This document shows, one piece after another, positions 1-9,200 of a stretch of 64,000 bases of DNA. The first letter of the stretch is position 1, and each line of letters starts with the position of its first letter. The translations under genes and the position numbers were made by a program. The stretch is from SKLM01 sp964542755. GTDB lineage: Bacteria > Chloroflexota > Anaerolineae > B4-G1. The notes under the pieces are model-generated. The model was not told the origin of the DNA. It made no database searches and worked only from the letters and a program-made list of their open reading frames with translations. Location of the stretch: contig CAZIWL010000006.1 in assembly GCA_964542755.1 (NCBI GenBank), positions 11,281-75,280 on the forward strand, in the 5' to 3' direction.

Positions 1-312
1 CGGAACCGGCGTAGTGGCAGCCGGGTTTCCTCGAAGGGGAAGAGCCGCGGACCGACTGATCCCATCTAGTGTGTCACGGTCCAGGACCAGGCACGTTTGG
101 AGCTCCAGCATGTTGGACGGGGCGTCCGCCGAAGGGCCTGATTGTTTCGTTAGTGGGCGGTGGAACCAGGCGCAGTCCATGTCGATGGTGAGTGAGGTCT
201 GAGCGGTTCGAGCCTAGACGGAGAGGCTGGGGGGCTGGACTGCGGCACGCCCTCGATCCGGGTGGCCTGACTCGTTCGCCGTCGGCACGGCTCTTGGTCG
301 GCGGGCCCTCGC
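1..312. other. Stretch downstream of guaB without a recognisable gene
   Basis: No convincing reading frame, RNA gene or terminator is visible in these 312 bases. The short frames present are low-complexity, arginine/proline-rich translations typical of GC-rich non-coding DNA or of the opposite strand of guaB. A GGTTCGAGCC string near 206-215 resembles a tRNA T-loop, but I could not build a cloverleaf around it. Confidence 0.4.
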
Positions 313-1776
313 CTACCGGCGTTCGTAGTTGGGCGCCTCCTTGGTGATGACGACGTCGTGGGGGTGGCTCTCCTGGAGACCCGCGGAGGTGATGCGGACG
401 AAGCGACCGTGCGTGTGGAGCTCCTCCAGCGTGCGGCACCCGCAGTAGCCCATGCCAGAGCGGAGACCGCCCACCAGTTGGTGGAGCAGGTCGCTGAGCG
501 GCCCTTTGTACGGGACCATGCCCTCAATACCCTCGGGGACGGGCTTTCGCGCGTCGGCCTGGAAATAGCGGTCGGCGGTCTCGCCCTTCATCGCTCCCAT
601 CGACCCCATACCTCGGTAGGCCTTGTAGGTCCTGCCTTCGTAGAGAATCCTTTCGCCCGGACTCTCCTTCGTCCCCGCGAAGAGGCTGCCGATCATCACC
701 GCGTCCGCCCCCGCGGCGATGGCCTTGGCGATGTCTCCCGAGTACTTGATCCCACCGTCGGCGATGACGGGCACGCCGTGCGGCTCGGCAGCGGCGGCGC
801 ACTCGGTGACAGCCGTGACCTGGGGCATACCGGCCCCCGTGACGACCCGGGTGGTACAGATGGATCCGGGACCTACACCGACCTTTATGGCGTCGGCGCC
901 CCGTTCGATCAAGGCCTTCGCACCCTCGGCGGTCACCACATTGCCGGCGACAATGTCGGTCCGCGGAAACCGTTCCCGTAGGTTCTCCAAAGCCCGCAAG
1001 ACGCCGTGGGAGTGCCCGTGAGCCGAGTCGATGCAGAGGACATCGACCTCCGCCTCGACGAGGGCCTGGGCGCGGTCCATCATGCTCTCGCCCGTGCCGA
1101 CAGCAGCTCCCACACGCAGCCGCCCCAGGTCGTCCTCGGAGGTGTTGGGATGCTCGATGCGCTTCAGGATGTCCTTGACCGTGATGAGGCCCTTCAGGGC
1201 GTAGTCGTCGTCGACGACCAGGAGCTTCTCGATACGATGGCGGTGCAGGATTCGCCGTGCCTCCTCGAGCGTCGTGTCCACAGGCACGGTGATGAGATCG
1301 TCTTTGGTCATCAGCTCGCGAATGGGGCGTTCAAGGTCGTCCTCAAAACGGAGATCGCGATTCGTCAGGATGCCCACCAGGGAGCCATCCCTCTCAGTAA
1401 CGGGAATACCCGAGATGTGATAGCGGGCCATCACGTCGAGGGCGTCCCGGATGGGTCGGTCCGGGGGGAGGGTAATCGGGTCGACGATCATCCCGCTCTG
1501 AGACCGCTTCACGGTCTTGACCATATCGACCTGTCTCTGGATCGACATATTCCGGTGCAGAATCCCCACGCCGCCCTCGCGGGCCATGGCCACGGCAAGG
1601 CGGGTCTCTGTGACGGTGTCCATGGCGGCGCTGATGATGGGACAGTTGAGGGGGATGTTTCTGGTCAGATGGGTTTGCACGTCGGTGTCTCGCGGTACGA
1701 CGGTGGACTCCGCGGGGACCAGTAGGACGTCGTCGAACGTCAGGGCCTCGGCCCCATACTTTTCATCCCAGTTCAC
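313..1776 (-). CDS. guaB: Inosine-5'-monophosphate dehydrogenase
   Basis: Catalyses NAD-dependent oxidation of IMP to XMP, the committed step of guanine nucleotide synthesis in the cytoplasm. The 487-residue product has the usual family length. It opens with the conserved TFDDVLLVP segment and carries a CBS-domain pair at about residues 92-210. The active-site loop GPGSICTTR holds the catalytic Cys at residue 307, and the C-terminal flap has the GSMGAMKG and EGIEGMVPYKG motifs. A GTG start is chosen because AAGGAGG lies 6 bases before it. A promoter-like TTGCCA-16-TAGAAT element lies about 100 bases upstream. The gene stands alone, divergent from the small membrane protein gene. Identification is very secure; residue roles come from knowledge of the family. 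Confidence 0.97.
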   Translation of the reverse strand: MNWDEKYGAEALTFDDVLLVPAESTVVPRDTDVQTHLTRNIPLNCPIISAAMDTVTETRLAVAMAREGGVGILHRNMSIQRQVDMVKTVKRSQSGMIVDPITLPPDRPIRDALDVMARYHISGIPVTERDGSLVGILTNRDLRFEDDLERPIRELMTKDDLITVPVDTTLEEARRILHRHRIEKLLVVDDDYALKGLITVKDILKRIEHPNTSEDDLGRLRVGAAVGTGESMMDRAQALVEAEVDVLCIDSAHGHSHGVLRALENLRERFPRTDIVAGNVVTAEGAKALIERGADAIKVGVGPGSICTTRVVTGAGMPQVTAVTECAAAAEPHGVPVIADGGIKYSGDIAKAIAAGADAVMIGSLFAGTKESPGERILYEGRTYKAYRGMGSMGAMKGETADRYFQADARKPVPEGIEGMVPYKGPLSDLLHQLVGGLRSGMGYCGCRTLEELHTHGRFVRITSAGLQESHPHDVVITKEAPNYERR

Positions 1777-1855
1777 AATCGCCTCCTTTGCGTGGCGGGC
1801 CGGATGGGCAGAGCACGCCTACCGTCCCCGCACGCACTCCGCTCAAGCATAGGCT

Positions 1856-1883
1856 ATTCTACACCTGTGGCTGCCTATGGCAA
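1856..1883 (-). promoter_or_regulatory. Probable sigma70-type promoter of guaB
   Basis: Read on the minus strand, TTGCCA (1878-1883) and TAGAAT (1856-1861) are separated by 16 bases. It points towards guaB, leaving a leader of roughly 70 bases. The match is good but not perfect, so moderate confidence. Confidence 0.5.
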
Positions 1884-1915
1884 ACCGAGGGTCGCGCCGG
1901 GCGTTCGGTGGATCT

Positions 1916-1944
1916 TTGTGCGGCCTGGAGGCATGGGCTATAAT
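1916..1944 (+). promoter_or_regulatory. Sigma70-type promoter before the small membrane protein
   Basis: TTGTGC (1916-1921), a 17-base spacer and a perfect TATAAT (1939-1944) face rightwards. The start codon of the small membrane protein lies about 75 bases beyond the predicted transcription start. It is back-to-back with the guaB promoter. Confidence 0.65.
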
Positions 1945-2024
1945 CTCGTGGGCGACCCCTTGGCGCCTGCGCAACAGCGGGTTCCAAGAGAGCGGTGTCG
2001 TCTACAGACGAACTGACGGGTGGA

Positions 2025-2267
2025 ATGGACTTGTTGAGCGATATTCTCGGCTGGGTCGGCGCGACTTTGCTCCTTGGGGCCTATGTCCTGGTCTCATCAA
2101 AGCGGCTCGAGGGAGATTCCCTGGCCTATCAGCTTCTGAATCTTGCCGGGAGTGCCCTCCTGATCGTCAACTCGGCTCATTACGGTGCGTACCCGTCGGT
2201 GGGGGTGAACGTGGTCTGGATTGGCATCGCTGTGTTCACCATCGCGCGCGTGATGCGGAGGACGTGA
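2025..2267 (+). CDS. Small integral membrane protein (CBU_0592-like)
   Basis: An 80-residue hydrophobic protein with about three membrane segments: residues 5-22 around GWVGATLLLGAYVLVS, 29-45 around LLNLAGSALLIVNS, and 55-75 near VGVNVVWIGIAVFTIA. A basic SSKR patch lies between the first two. The arrangement resembles the small CBU_0592-type membrane proteins found widely in bacteria, whose function is unknown. An alternative in-frame GTG lies 30 bases upstream (1995). I prefer the ATG at 2025 because ACGGGTGG precedes it and the shorter form begins directly with an amphipathic and membrane stretch. A strong promoter lies just upstream. No function is proposed. Confidence 0.7.
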   Translation: MDLLSDILGWVGATLLLGAYVLVSSKRLEGDSLAYQLLNLAGSALLIVNSAHYGAYPSVGVNVVWIGIAVFTIARVMRRT

Positions 2268-2598
2268 GGGCCGCTGGTTTTCTGTTCGGCGCAGGGGGGC
2301 ATTGGCCATAGCCGCTCGCTCGGGCTGCAAGCTGGCAGAGCCGTGAACTCGGGAGAGCTATCGGGAGTTGGTAGAGGAGGGGTATGACGCCCGGCGGACC
2401 GCTGGGAGGAGATCCGTCCTCTGATGGGCCACTGGGGTTGTCTTGTGGCGGGGATGGAGCTTGCCCGGGGACTCGGCGCGGCGGTGACCGGCGGGGCTGT
2501 CCTCTGTCTGCTTATGGGGAGTTAGTCGCGCGACTGCGCCGCGGAGTCGTGCTGCTTCGATTACGCGGAGAGTATTGGACGGAGTAACGGAGGCACGC
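2268..2598. other. Gap of about 330 bases; possible gene remnant
   Basis: There is no intact gene. Two overlapping plus-strand frames look protein-like: one reads ESYRELVEEGYDARR before a stop, and the next frame reads WEEIRPLMGHW and then a hydrophobic stretch ending LCLLMGS. They could be pieces of one frameshifted, decayed gene at about 2340-2525. The evidence is only compositional, so it is not called as a pseudogene. Confidence 0.25.
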
Positions 2599-3168
2599 TT
2601 GAGCGGTATCGACAAGCCTCACGGAACGGAACTCGGGTGGGAGCGGTTGGAGACGGGCTATCCCTTCGACTATCACATGTTCCGTGTCCGAAAGGACCTG
2701 GTGCGATGGCCGGACGGTCACGTGGGTCCGTACGCCTACGTGGAAGGCGTCGGCGCTGTCTGGGTGGTACCCGTCACGCCGGAGGGCGATGTGATTCTGA
2801 TCCGGCAGTTTCGGTACACCATGGACGCGTGGTGTTGGGAGGTTCCAGCCGGTGGATTCCACGATTTCGACGGCACTCCACTCGAGCTGGCGCGTCAGGA
2901 GCTTGAGGAGGAGGTGGGGGGGACGAGTAGTGACTGGCACTATGTCGGCTCCTTCCGGCCGGGCAACAGCATCATCGATGAGACGTGCCACATTGTGCTG
3001 GCGCGGGATGTGCGCCTGAATCGAACGCCGCACCGGGAGGCCGGGGAGCTGATCGAAGTGCACACTGTGCCGGCGTCAAAGGCGGTGCAGATGGCTAGAC
3101 GGGGCGACATTGCGGATGGTCACAGCGCTCTGGCCCTACTCCGCTGTGAGCTCCTGATTCTGGACTAG
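2599..3168 (+). CDS. Nudix hydrolase, ADP-ribose pyrophosphatase type
   Basis: Predicted to hydrolyse a nucleoside diphosphate linked to another moiety, most likely ADP-ribose or a related sugar nucleotide, in the cytoplasm. The 189-residue product has the layout of ADP-ribose pyrophosphatases: a strand IRQFRY before the Nudix box, then GGF and LARQELEEEVGG. The box keeps the metal-binding Glu residues, but the usual Arg of the REUxEExGU signature is Gln. FRPGNSIIDE follows, where family members carry the substrate-side proline/glycine loop. A TTG start at 2599 is chosen because CGGAGG ends 5 bases before it; an in-frame TTG at 2575 is the alternative. It is followed after about 30 bases by an alpha/beta hydrolase gene, so co-transcription is likely. 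The substrate is inferred only. Confidence 0.85.
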   Translation: MSGIDKPHGTELGWERLETGYPFDYHMFRVRKDLVRWPDGHVGPYAYVEGVGAVWVVPVTPEGDVILIRQFRYTMDAWCWEVPAGGFHDFDGTPLELARQELEEEVGGTSSDWHYVGSFRPGNSIIDETCHIVLARDVRLNRTPHREAGELIEVHTVPASKAVQMARRGDIADGHSALALLRCELLILD

Positions 3169-3198
3169 CGGTGGAACGATAGAATTGGAGGGATGATG

Positions 3199-3963
3199 AT
3201 GGCTCGATCATCCGGCGTTGAACCGACACCGTTTTTCCTGCCCGGTAGCTCGACAGGTTTGCTCCTGATTCACGGTTTCACCGGCTCACCCGCGGAGATG
3301 CGGCTGGTAGGAGACTATCTCAATGAGCGGGATCTTACGATCTCGGCGCCGCTGCTCCCAGGGCACGGGACGACGGTTGAGGCGATGAATCGCTGTCGGT
3401 GGCAGGACTGGACCGGCCACGCCGAGCAGGCCTATGAGGAACTGACGTCGCGCTGTGAGAGGGTGTTTGTCGGGGGTCTCTCCATGGGTTCCCTCATTGC
3501 CATTAATCTGGCGGCGCAGCACCAACCCGATGGCGCGATCCTGTACTCTCCAGCGCTGCAGGTGGCCAGTCCGCTCATCCATCTCGCCCCGCTTTTCAAG
3601 TATGTCGTCCACAAGGTGGCCAAGTCGGGGCAGAGCGACATGACGGATCCGGCGGCGGATCGGCGTGCCTGGAGCTATGCGGCGTACCCCACGTCTGCAG
3701 CGCATGAGTTGCTGAAGCTGATCGGGCGGTGCAAAGAGCTCCTGCCGCGCGTCACGTGTCCGCTTCTCGCGTTCCACAGCACGGGGGACAGCATGATCAG
3801 AGCGGAAGGCGCTCGGCGCGTCGTCGAGGGCGCCGGGTCGGAGGAGACGGAACTCGTCACGCTCCACAACTCGGGACACGTGCTCACCGTCGATAGTGAG
3901 TGGAGGATGGTGGCCGCCAAGACGTACGATTTCGTGCAGAGCCACGCGGAAGTCGGGGCGTAG
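3199..3963 (+). CDS. Alpha/beta-hydrolase carboxylesterase (Est30-like)
   Basis: A 254-residue serine hydrolase of the alpha/beta fold, expected to cleave short-chain carboxyl esters or monoacylglycerols. The oxyanion-hole segment LLIHGFTGSP, nucleophile elbow GLSMGS (Ser95), acid residue in STGDSM (Asp197) and NSGH (His227) complete a catalytic triad in the order expected for the Est30/monoglyceride lipase group. No signal peptide is visible, so it is cytoplasmic. Three consecutive ATG codons occur at 3193-3201; the last is taken because GGAGGG ends 6 bases before it. It lies between two Nudix genes on the same strand and its stop nearly touches the next start, suggesting one transcript. The physiological substrate is unknown. 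Confidence 0.9.
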   Translation: MARSSGVEPTPFFLPGSSTGLLLIHGFTGSPAEMRLVGDYLNERDLTISAPLLPGHGTTVEAMNRCRWQDWTGHAEQAYEELTSRCERVFVGGLSMGSLIAINLAAQHQPDGAILYSPALQVASPLIHLAPLFKYVVHKVAKSGQSDMTDPAADRRAWSYAAYPTSAAHELLKLIGRCKELLPRVTCPLLAFHSTGDSMIRAEGARRVVEGAGSEETELVTLHNSGHVLTVDSEWRMVAAKTYDFVQSHAEVGA

Positions 3964-3965
3964 TC

Positions 3966-4646
3966 TTGCCGGATCTCCTTGCCTTGCTTCCGGAGCTGGC
4001 GAGCGTGTCTCATCCTCTGCTGGATGGGCAGCGTATCGTCGTGATCGGCGTATCGGCCGTGCTTCGTGACGAACAGGCCTTCCTTTTCGAGGTGACACGA
4101 CCGCGGCATTGGGGACGGACGGAAGATGGGAACCCGATTGTGGGTGTCGGAGGGATCGGCGGGAGAATCGAGCCGGGCGAAGATGCTCTGGCGTGCCTAC
4201 GACGAGAAGTGCGCGAGGAAATCGCCGCAGACTTCTGTCTGGAGCCATCTCGGTGCACGGCCCTCATCCGCAACGGCGAAGTGGAAGGCTCGCTGGACGT
4301 ACCAGCCGGAACGGGCGGGCGTGTCCCCTATATGATCAATCTGCTGCCTCCCCAGATCCAGAGATCTGAGCAACCGGACCATGTTGCCATCGTCACCTTC
4401 CGCGGTCTCGTGCGCGGTCGGATCCGGCCGGCCGACCTCTTCGGGTTGATGAGCGTCGAGTGGTCGTCGTTGTCGGCGTTCTTCGCGCGGGATGAGTGGA
4501 CGCTTGACGACTTGCAGGCACTGAGGGGCGTCCGCTTCAATGTGGCCGACGATCTACCGCACGGTTCCCTGCTGCACCCCACTCTGACAGGGCGGGCCTT
4601 TCAGACGCTCGTGCGGCATGGACTGGCTGCGCCGCTGCAGGACTAA
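3966..4646 (+). CDS. Nudix hydrolase family protein
   Basis: A 226-residue protein with one Nudix box: GGRIEPGEDALACL followed by RREVREEIAAD. It keeps the Arg and the metal-binding Glu cluster, but the final conserved Gly is Ala. The core lies at about residues 40-150, and the C-terminal third (FFARDEWTLDDLQ onward) has no recognisable motif. It probably hydrolyses a diphosphate-linked substrate, as the family does; nothing points to a particular one. The start is uncertain. A TTG at 3966 lies 2 bases after the stop of the esterase gene and suits translational coupling, whereas the upstream ATG at 3900 would overlap the esterase by 64 bases. It is the third gene of the Nudix-esterase-Nudix series. 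Confidence 0.8.
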   Translation: MPDLLALLPELASVSHPLLDGQRIVVIGVSAVLRDEQAFLFEVTRPRHWGRTEDGNPIVGVGGIGGRIEPGEDALACLRREVREEIAADFCLEPSRCTALIRNGEVEGSLDVPAGTGGRVPYMINLLPPQIQRSEQPDHVAIVTFRGLVRGRIRPADLFGLMSVEWSSLSAFFARDEWTLDDLQALRGVRFNVADDLPHGSLLHPTLTGRAFQTLVRHGLAAPLQD

Positions 4647-4864
4647 CCATCCGTCCCGCTCTTCGCGGATCCACTGAGTCCGGGAGGCTGGCATAGGAGC
4701 CCACGAATCGCCCCGACCGGCGAACCGTTTGGCTGCGCAAGTGGCCGTGTACTTCAGGGGCTCTCCAGCGTCAGCTTCGTGAGCGATGTTCCCAAGCTGT
4801 TCGTCGGTTGGCAGTCACTCGGTGCAGGCCTGTAGAAGGCGCTGATGCGTGGCGGACCAGGGTT

Positions 4865-6202
4865 CTAATGGCTGCGACTGACCAAGGGCAGATGGACGTA
4901 CTCTGCCCATACCTCGTCCGCGCCAAGGTCAGGCCTACCCACAGGGCGGCACTCGCTGTCTACGTCAGTTGTGACCCCGATGTCCACGCCCTTGTCCATG
5001 GCGGCCGAGCCGAAGGTGAGGTGATAGCCGTCGGCGGCAAACGCCGGCTCGCCGCTGTGATCGTTGGCGTGGCTGACGTTGCCGCTCATAGTAAGGACGT
5101 TGGCGTGCCACAGCGTACTGTCGAGCGTCGCCGTGTTCCCTGCCGTCACCGTGATGCCTGCCTGGTGGCCAGTTATGATGGTATTGGTCAGCGCCACGCT
5201 GCTGTAAGATCCAGACCAATGGTCGATGTGAACCCCACTTCCGTCACCCCCATGGTTTCGGGTCATCGTGGTGTGCAGTAACCGCGGCGAGGAAGCTCGC
5301 ACGTGCATCCCGCTGCCGGTGCGTTTGGCTTGATTGCCAGCTACGACGTTGTTGATCAATGCGGCATCGCTCTGGTACAGGAACAGCCCGCCACCGTGCC
5401 AACCAGCGGTGTTGGAGATGACGATGTTGCCGCTGAGGGCAGCGCTGTCGCTGAAGTACAGGAACACGCCACCTCCATTGTAGTTGGAGGTATTGGCGGT
5501 CACGATGTTCCTGTTGAGCGTGGCATCGCTGTGGTGTAGGAGTATGCCGCCGCCGCCGCTCGCCATGTTGGACATGACGACGTTAGCGTTGAGCGTGGCG
5601 TCGCTGTCGTACAGGTATAATCCGCCGCCTATGTCGTCTGTAGTCATGTTGGCTGTGCTGCTATAGATCAGGCAGTTGCTGATCGTGGCGGCCGCTTCGA
5701 AAACGTACACCCCCCCGCCGGCATTTCCCCAGTACCAGCCTCCCAGCCCCGTGGCGTCGCCACGGGAGATGTGCAACCCCTCTACGGTAGCGGTGATGGC
5801 GCCGGTGATGACTAGCACCCGCCCCATCTCTTGGGCATCCAGCTTGGTTGGCTGGGTAATGGGATAGGGCGTGATCCAGTTGGTGGCGGTGTAGCCACCC
5901 TGGATGGTGACCGTTTTGCTGATGTAGACCACCTGGGTGACACCGCCGCGCGCGTGCATATCGGTGTAGGTTCCCTGGCTTACCTTGATCACATCGCCGG
6001 GCTGGGCAGCGTCTACAGCTGCTTGGATGAAGGTATGGGGACATCCGACAGCGCAGACGCGGAGCTCGTCCGCCGAGGTGGCTGCAGCCACTTGGATGAC
6101 GCCCGCATGGAGAAGACCGCTCAGGGCTGCGAGGGCGAAGCTGGCGATGAGAAAGCTCCCGGTACCAATCATGCAACGTCTGAGGTACAGTTTGGCCTCC
6201 AT
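4865..6202 (-). CDS. Secreted right-handed beta-helix protein, choice-of-anchor Q type
   Basis: A 445-residue exported protein. An N-terminal signal segment (SFLIASFALAALSGLLHAG) precedes an opening typical of parallel beta-helix proteins (FIQAAVDAAQPGDVIKVSQG). Many repeats follow of the kind ATLNANVVMSNMASGGGGIL and SGNIVISNTA, with recurring Gly-Gly-Gly turns. Near the end DVDSECRPVGRPDLGADE matches the choice-of-anchor Q domain that closes such proteins. The last residues VHLPLVSRSH belong to an LP-hhh-(K/R) C-terminal motif seen in other exported proteins of this window. The ATG at 6202 follows the stop of the upstream metzincin gene by one base; a GTG at 6214 is the alternative. Likely cell-surface or secreted; ligand unknown. 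Confidence 0.85.
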   Translation of the reverse strand: MEAKLYLRRCMIGTGSFLIASFALAALSGLLHAGVIQVAAATSADELRVCAVGCPHTFIQAAVDAAQPGDVIKVSQGTYTDMHARGGVTQVVYISKTVTIQGGYTATNWITPYPITQPTKLDAQEMGRVLVITGAITATVEGLHISRGDATGLGGWYWGNAGGGVYVFEAAATISNCLIYSSTANMTTDDIGGGLYLYDSDATLNANVVMSNMASGGGGILLHHSDATLNRNIVTANTSNYNGGGVFLYFSDSAALSGNIVISNTAGWHGGGLFLYQSDAALINNVVAGNQAKRTGSGMHVRASSPRLLHTTMTRNHGGDGSGVHIDHWSGSYSSVALTNTIITGHQAGITVTAGNTATLDSTLWHANVLTMSGNVSHANDHSGEPAFAADGYHLTFGSAAMDKGVDIGVTTDVDSECRPVGRPDLGADEVWAEYVHLPLVSRSH

Positions 6203-6203
6203 G

Positions 6204-9200
6204 TCAACACTCACTTTCCTTTACTCGTTCTTCTGCCGCTTCGATCGCAGGCTCACGTTCTTCAGGCTTGGACGAACAGCGCGACCGCGAAGGGGTCGTG
6301 TCAACACTCTGACCAGGTGAGACCAGTCCGCGAGCGTCCGGCTTGCGGGGTGAAGGCCGTGCGGACTGTCCGGCAGACCCTGTCAGATGTCTCCTTGGTT
6401 GATGAGTGCCCGACACGCGCGCAGGAACCCCCCTCGTCACCGCCGAGCCCCCAATGTAGCTAACGGCGCCAGCGCAGATGACCAGCCAAAGGACCATATA
6501 TGGGTGGGGCATCGGGCTGTCGCCGGATGAACCTCCGATCACTGGCGCGCGTGTCGGAAACTGGTCCTGGTTTCTCAGAATCACAGGCAGGTAGGTACCA
6601 TAGCCGACGCATAGGCGAATAGCGTCCGACGCGGTGCGGGCATCGCTGTCCGTGGCAGTCACGGAGATGGTGTGCCAGCCGGCACTCAGTGTCAGGGCGG
6701 CCACTTCCTCCCCTTGCCCCAAGGGCCCGTCTTGGTCGGATGACCACGCCAGCGAAGCACCGGTGAGCGGGCCGTCCTCCAAGTCGTAGGCGGAGGCTTG
6801 GAGGAACACTACGCCCTCGGGTGCCACGACCGAGCCGGCCGGTGGCCATGCGACGTGAACCTCGGGCGGCTTCCTCGGTACGGAGAAGATGCCATCGCTT
6901 TCGTCGGTTCCAGTGTTGATACCATCGCTGGCCAGGACGCGGATCTTACCCTGCGTGGTACCCGCCATCGCCTCGGCGTCCAGCGTGCGATGGGTTGCCG
7001 TCAGGTTGACCTCCGCGGCGGTCCAGGTCTCTCCGCCATCGACGCTGTACTGGAGTGTGTAGATGAGAGGGTCGCCATCGACGTCGGTGCCAGTCCACGT
7101 CACATCGAGCGTGCCAGTCAGTGCTTCCTCGCCGTTGGGGTACGTCACGGTGACCGCAGGTGTGTGGGCGCTTGCCGCACGCTGGTCGAGCACCTCATCG
7201 TCGTGCAGGAGGACGACGCGCTCTGCTCCCGTTGGGAAGGGCAGCACCTGCAACCAGGATTCGCCGGGTGCATCCCCGGTTGAGCCATCGGAACGGAGTT
7301 CGATCATCTGAGGGTCGAAGTGGCGTGTGAAGAGGGCACTTCCCTCACCGTTCCTCACCTCCAGGGCGTAGGGGCCCTCGCCCACAGCGTCGTTGGATCC
7401 GGTGGGCCGGTTGTCCACGTACGCTTCCTTGATCTCTCCCGTCCCCGCTTCCCTCTCAACCTCACCACCGATCAAGAGGTACTCGCCTTCTTGAGCATCG
7501 CTGCGCGCTGTGGCAGCCGTGGGGCCTCCAACGCGATCATAGAGAGCTTGGTATGTGTAGGGGCTCATCCACGCCGGGCCACAATAGGACATGAAGTCGT
7601 AAGTGCCCGCGGGGTCGTACACCTTCTGCGTGTCGGGATCGAAGCCGAACTCGCCGGTCTTGCCCTCGGCATAGGGGAAGTTGATGTCCCACGTCTTGGT
7701 CGGCGCACCGCAAGGGGCGTGGAGGCGGCCGAAGTTGTGCCCCAACTCGTGGGCCAGGGTCTGCCCACCGTACCCGATCGCCGAGCGGCCCGGCGTGTAT
7801 CCGAGACCGAGGATGCCATCCCGCAGGGCGCCGTGCAGATCAGGAACAACCCCGTACCAGTGCAAGTTGTAGACCCCGGGCGGGGCTTTTGTATTGTGGG
7901 CCGCCATCCATTCGATCTTGCTCAATAGTTTGCCCCACTCGCTCAGCTTACTCAGGTCGCCATCAAAGTCCACAGTGTCACCCGTGTCTGGGAGCCAGGA
8001 ATGGACATGCGGCACCGGATAGATCTTGCGGGTGTAGTGCTTTCCGCGCGGGCCAGAGCCCTTGGGTGGCACGAGCACGGTGGGTGTGACCGTGGGCACC
8101 AGAGTCGGCGTACCGGCGGGTTTGGGACCCGGTTGCTCGATGTGGTAGCGAACACGTACGAAGACGATGTTGAGAGGGTCGCGTGTGGTGAAGGTGCGCG
8201 TGTAGACCGGGTTGTTGTTCCCGTAGTCGGACTCGGGCACGGCCTGGTCATGGTTGAGTTGAGGCTGGATGATCAGCGTGCCCTCCTCAAGATAGGCCTG
8301 CGGGATGAGGAAGTTCAGCGTGTCGAACCTATGCGTGCGCCGACTCCCTCGGGTTCGCGCCCACAACGGCCCATTCGCCGGATCCACGAACGTGGATCCT
8401 TGTGCGTTGAGCAGACGTAGACGCGCCGTGGTACAGCAGACATCGCGCAGATTGGAACGGAAGTAGAGCCTCACCCAGGTCTTCTTGTCCGCGACCAGGT
8501 TGATGGATGGGTTGGGGTAGCCCTGAAGGCCCTGCGTGACCTCGATGCCATCAACGGTCAAGTCGACCTGCGGTGGAGTCGTACTGGTAGCCGTCGGGGT
8601 GGGGGTGGCGGTGGGCGTCGACGTCGAGGTCGGCGTGGGCGTCGGCTCCTGGACGGTCAGGCTGATCTGGTAGCCGTCATAGGCGTCGGTTCCGGACGCG
8701 GTCTCGACTGAGAGGTAGTACGTGCTCCGTTGGGGCAGCGTGACCGGCACGACGTAGTCAATCCGGTCGTGCTGCAGATCTGGGTGGGTGCAGGCGACTT
8801 GCACCAGACCGGCGTCATAGAGGCACATCAGAAGCGAGGTCTCCGGGGCATAGTAGGCCACCTCGGCGACGAAGCGATCATCTGCCTCCAGGTCGACGGA
8901 GAACCAGTCGCGATCACCCGGGGGGCAGATGCTCAGTCCGGATTCGCGCTCGGTGGTGTTGGCGATGCGGCCGAAATCATAGGCGTTGTCGCTGTCGTCG
9001 TTCGACTCCAGGTCATCCAGCGCGCAGTCGAACACTTGACCGGAGACATGGTACTTGGCGGCCTTGTTGAACGAGCCCCCGTAGCTCAACACGTCGGCGT
9101 ATGCGGTGCCGCTGGCGGTGGTGGTATAGAGGATAATCTCATCTTCGGTGCCCGGGTTATTCGAGACCGCCACCGTGTTGCAACCGGGGTGATAGAGAGC

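Noticed and set aside
196..235. tRNA-like GGTTCGAGCC string
   Set aside because: No acceptor, D or anticodon arm can be formed around it on either strand.
2340..2525. Possible frameshifted gene remnant before the first Nudix gene
   Set aside because: Protein-like segments appear in two frames, but no homology could be recognised, so it is not listed as a pseudogene.
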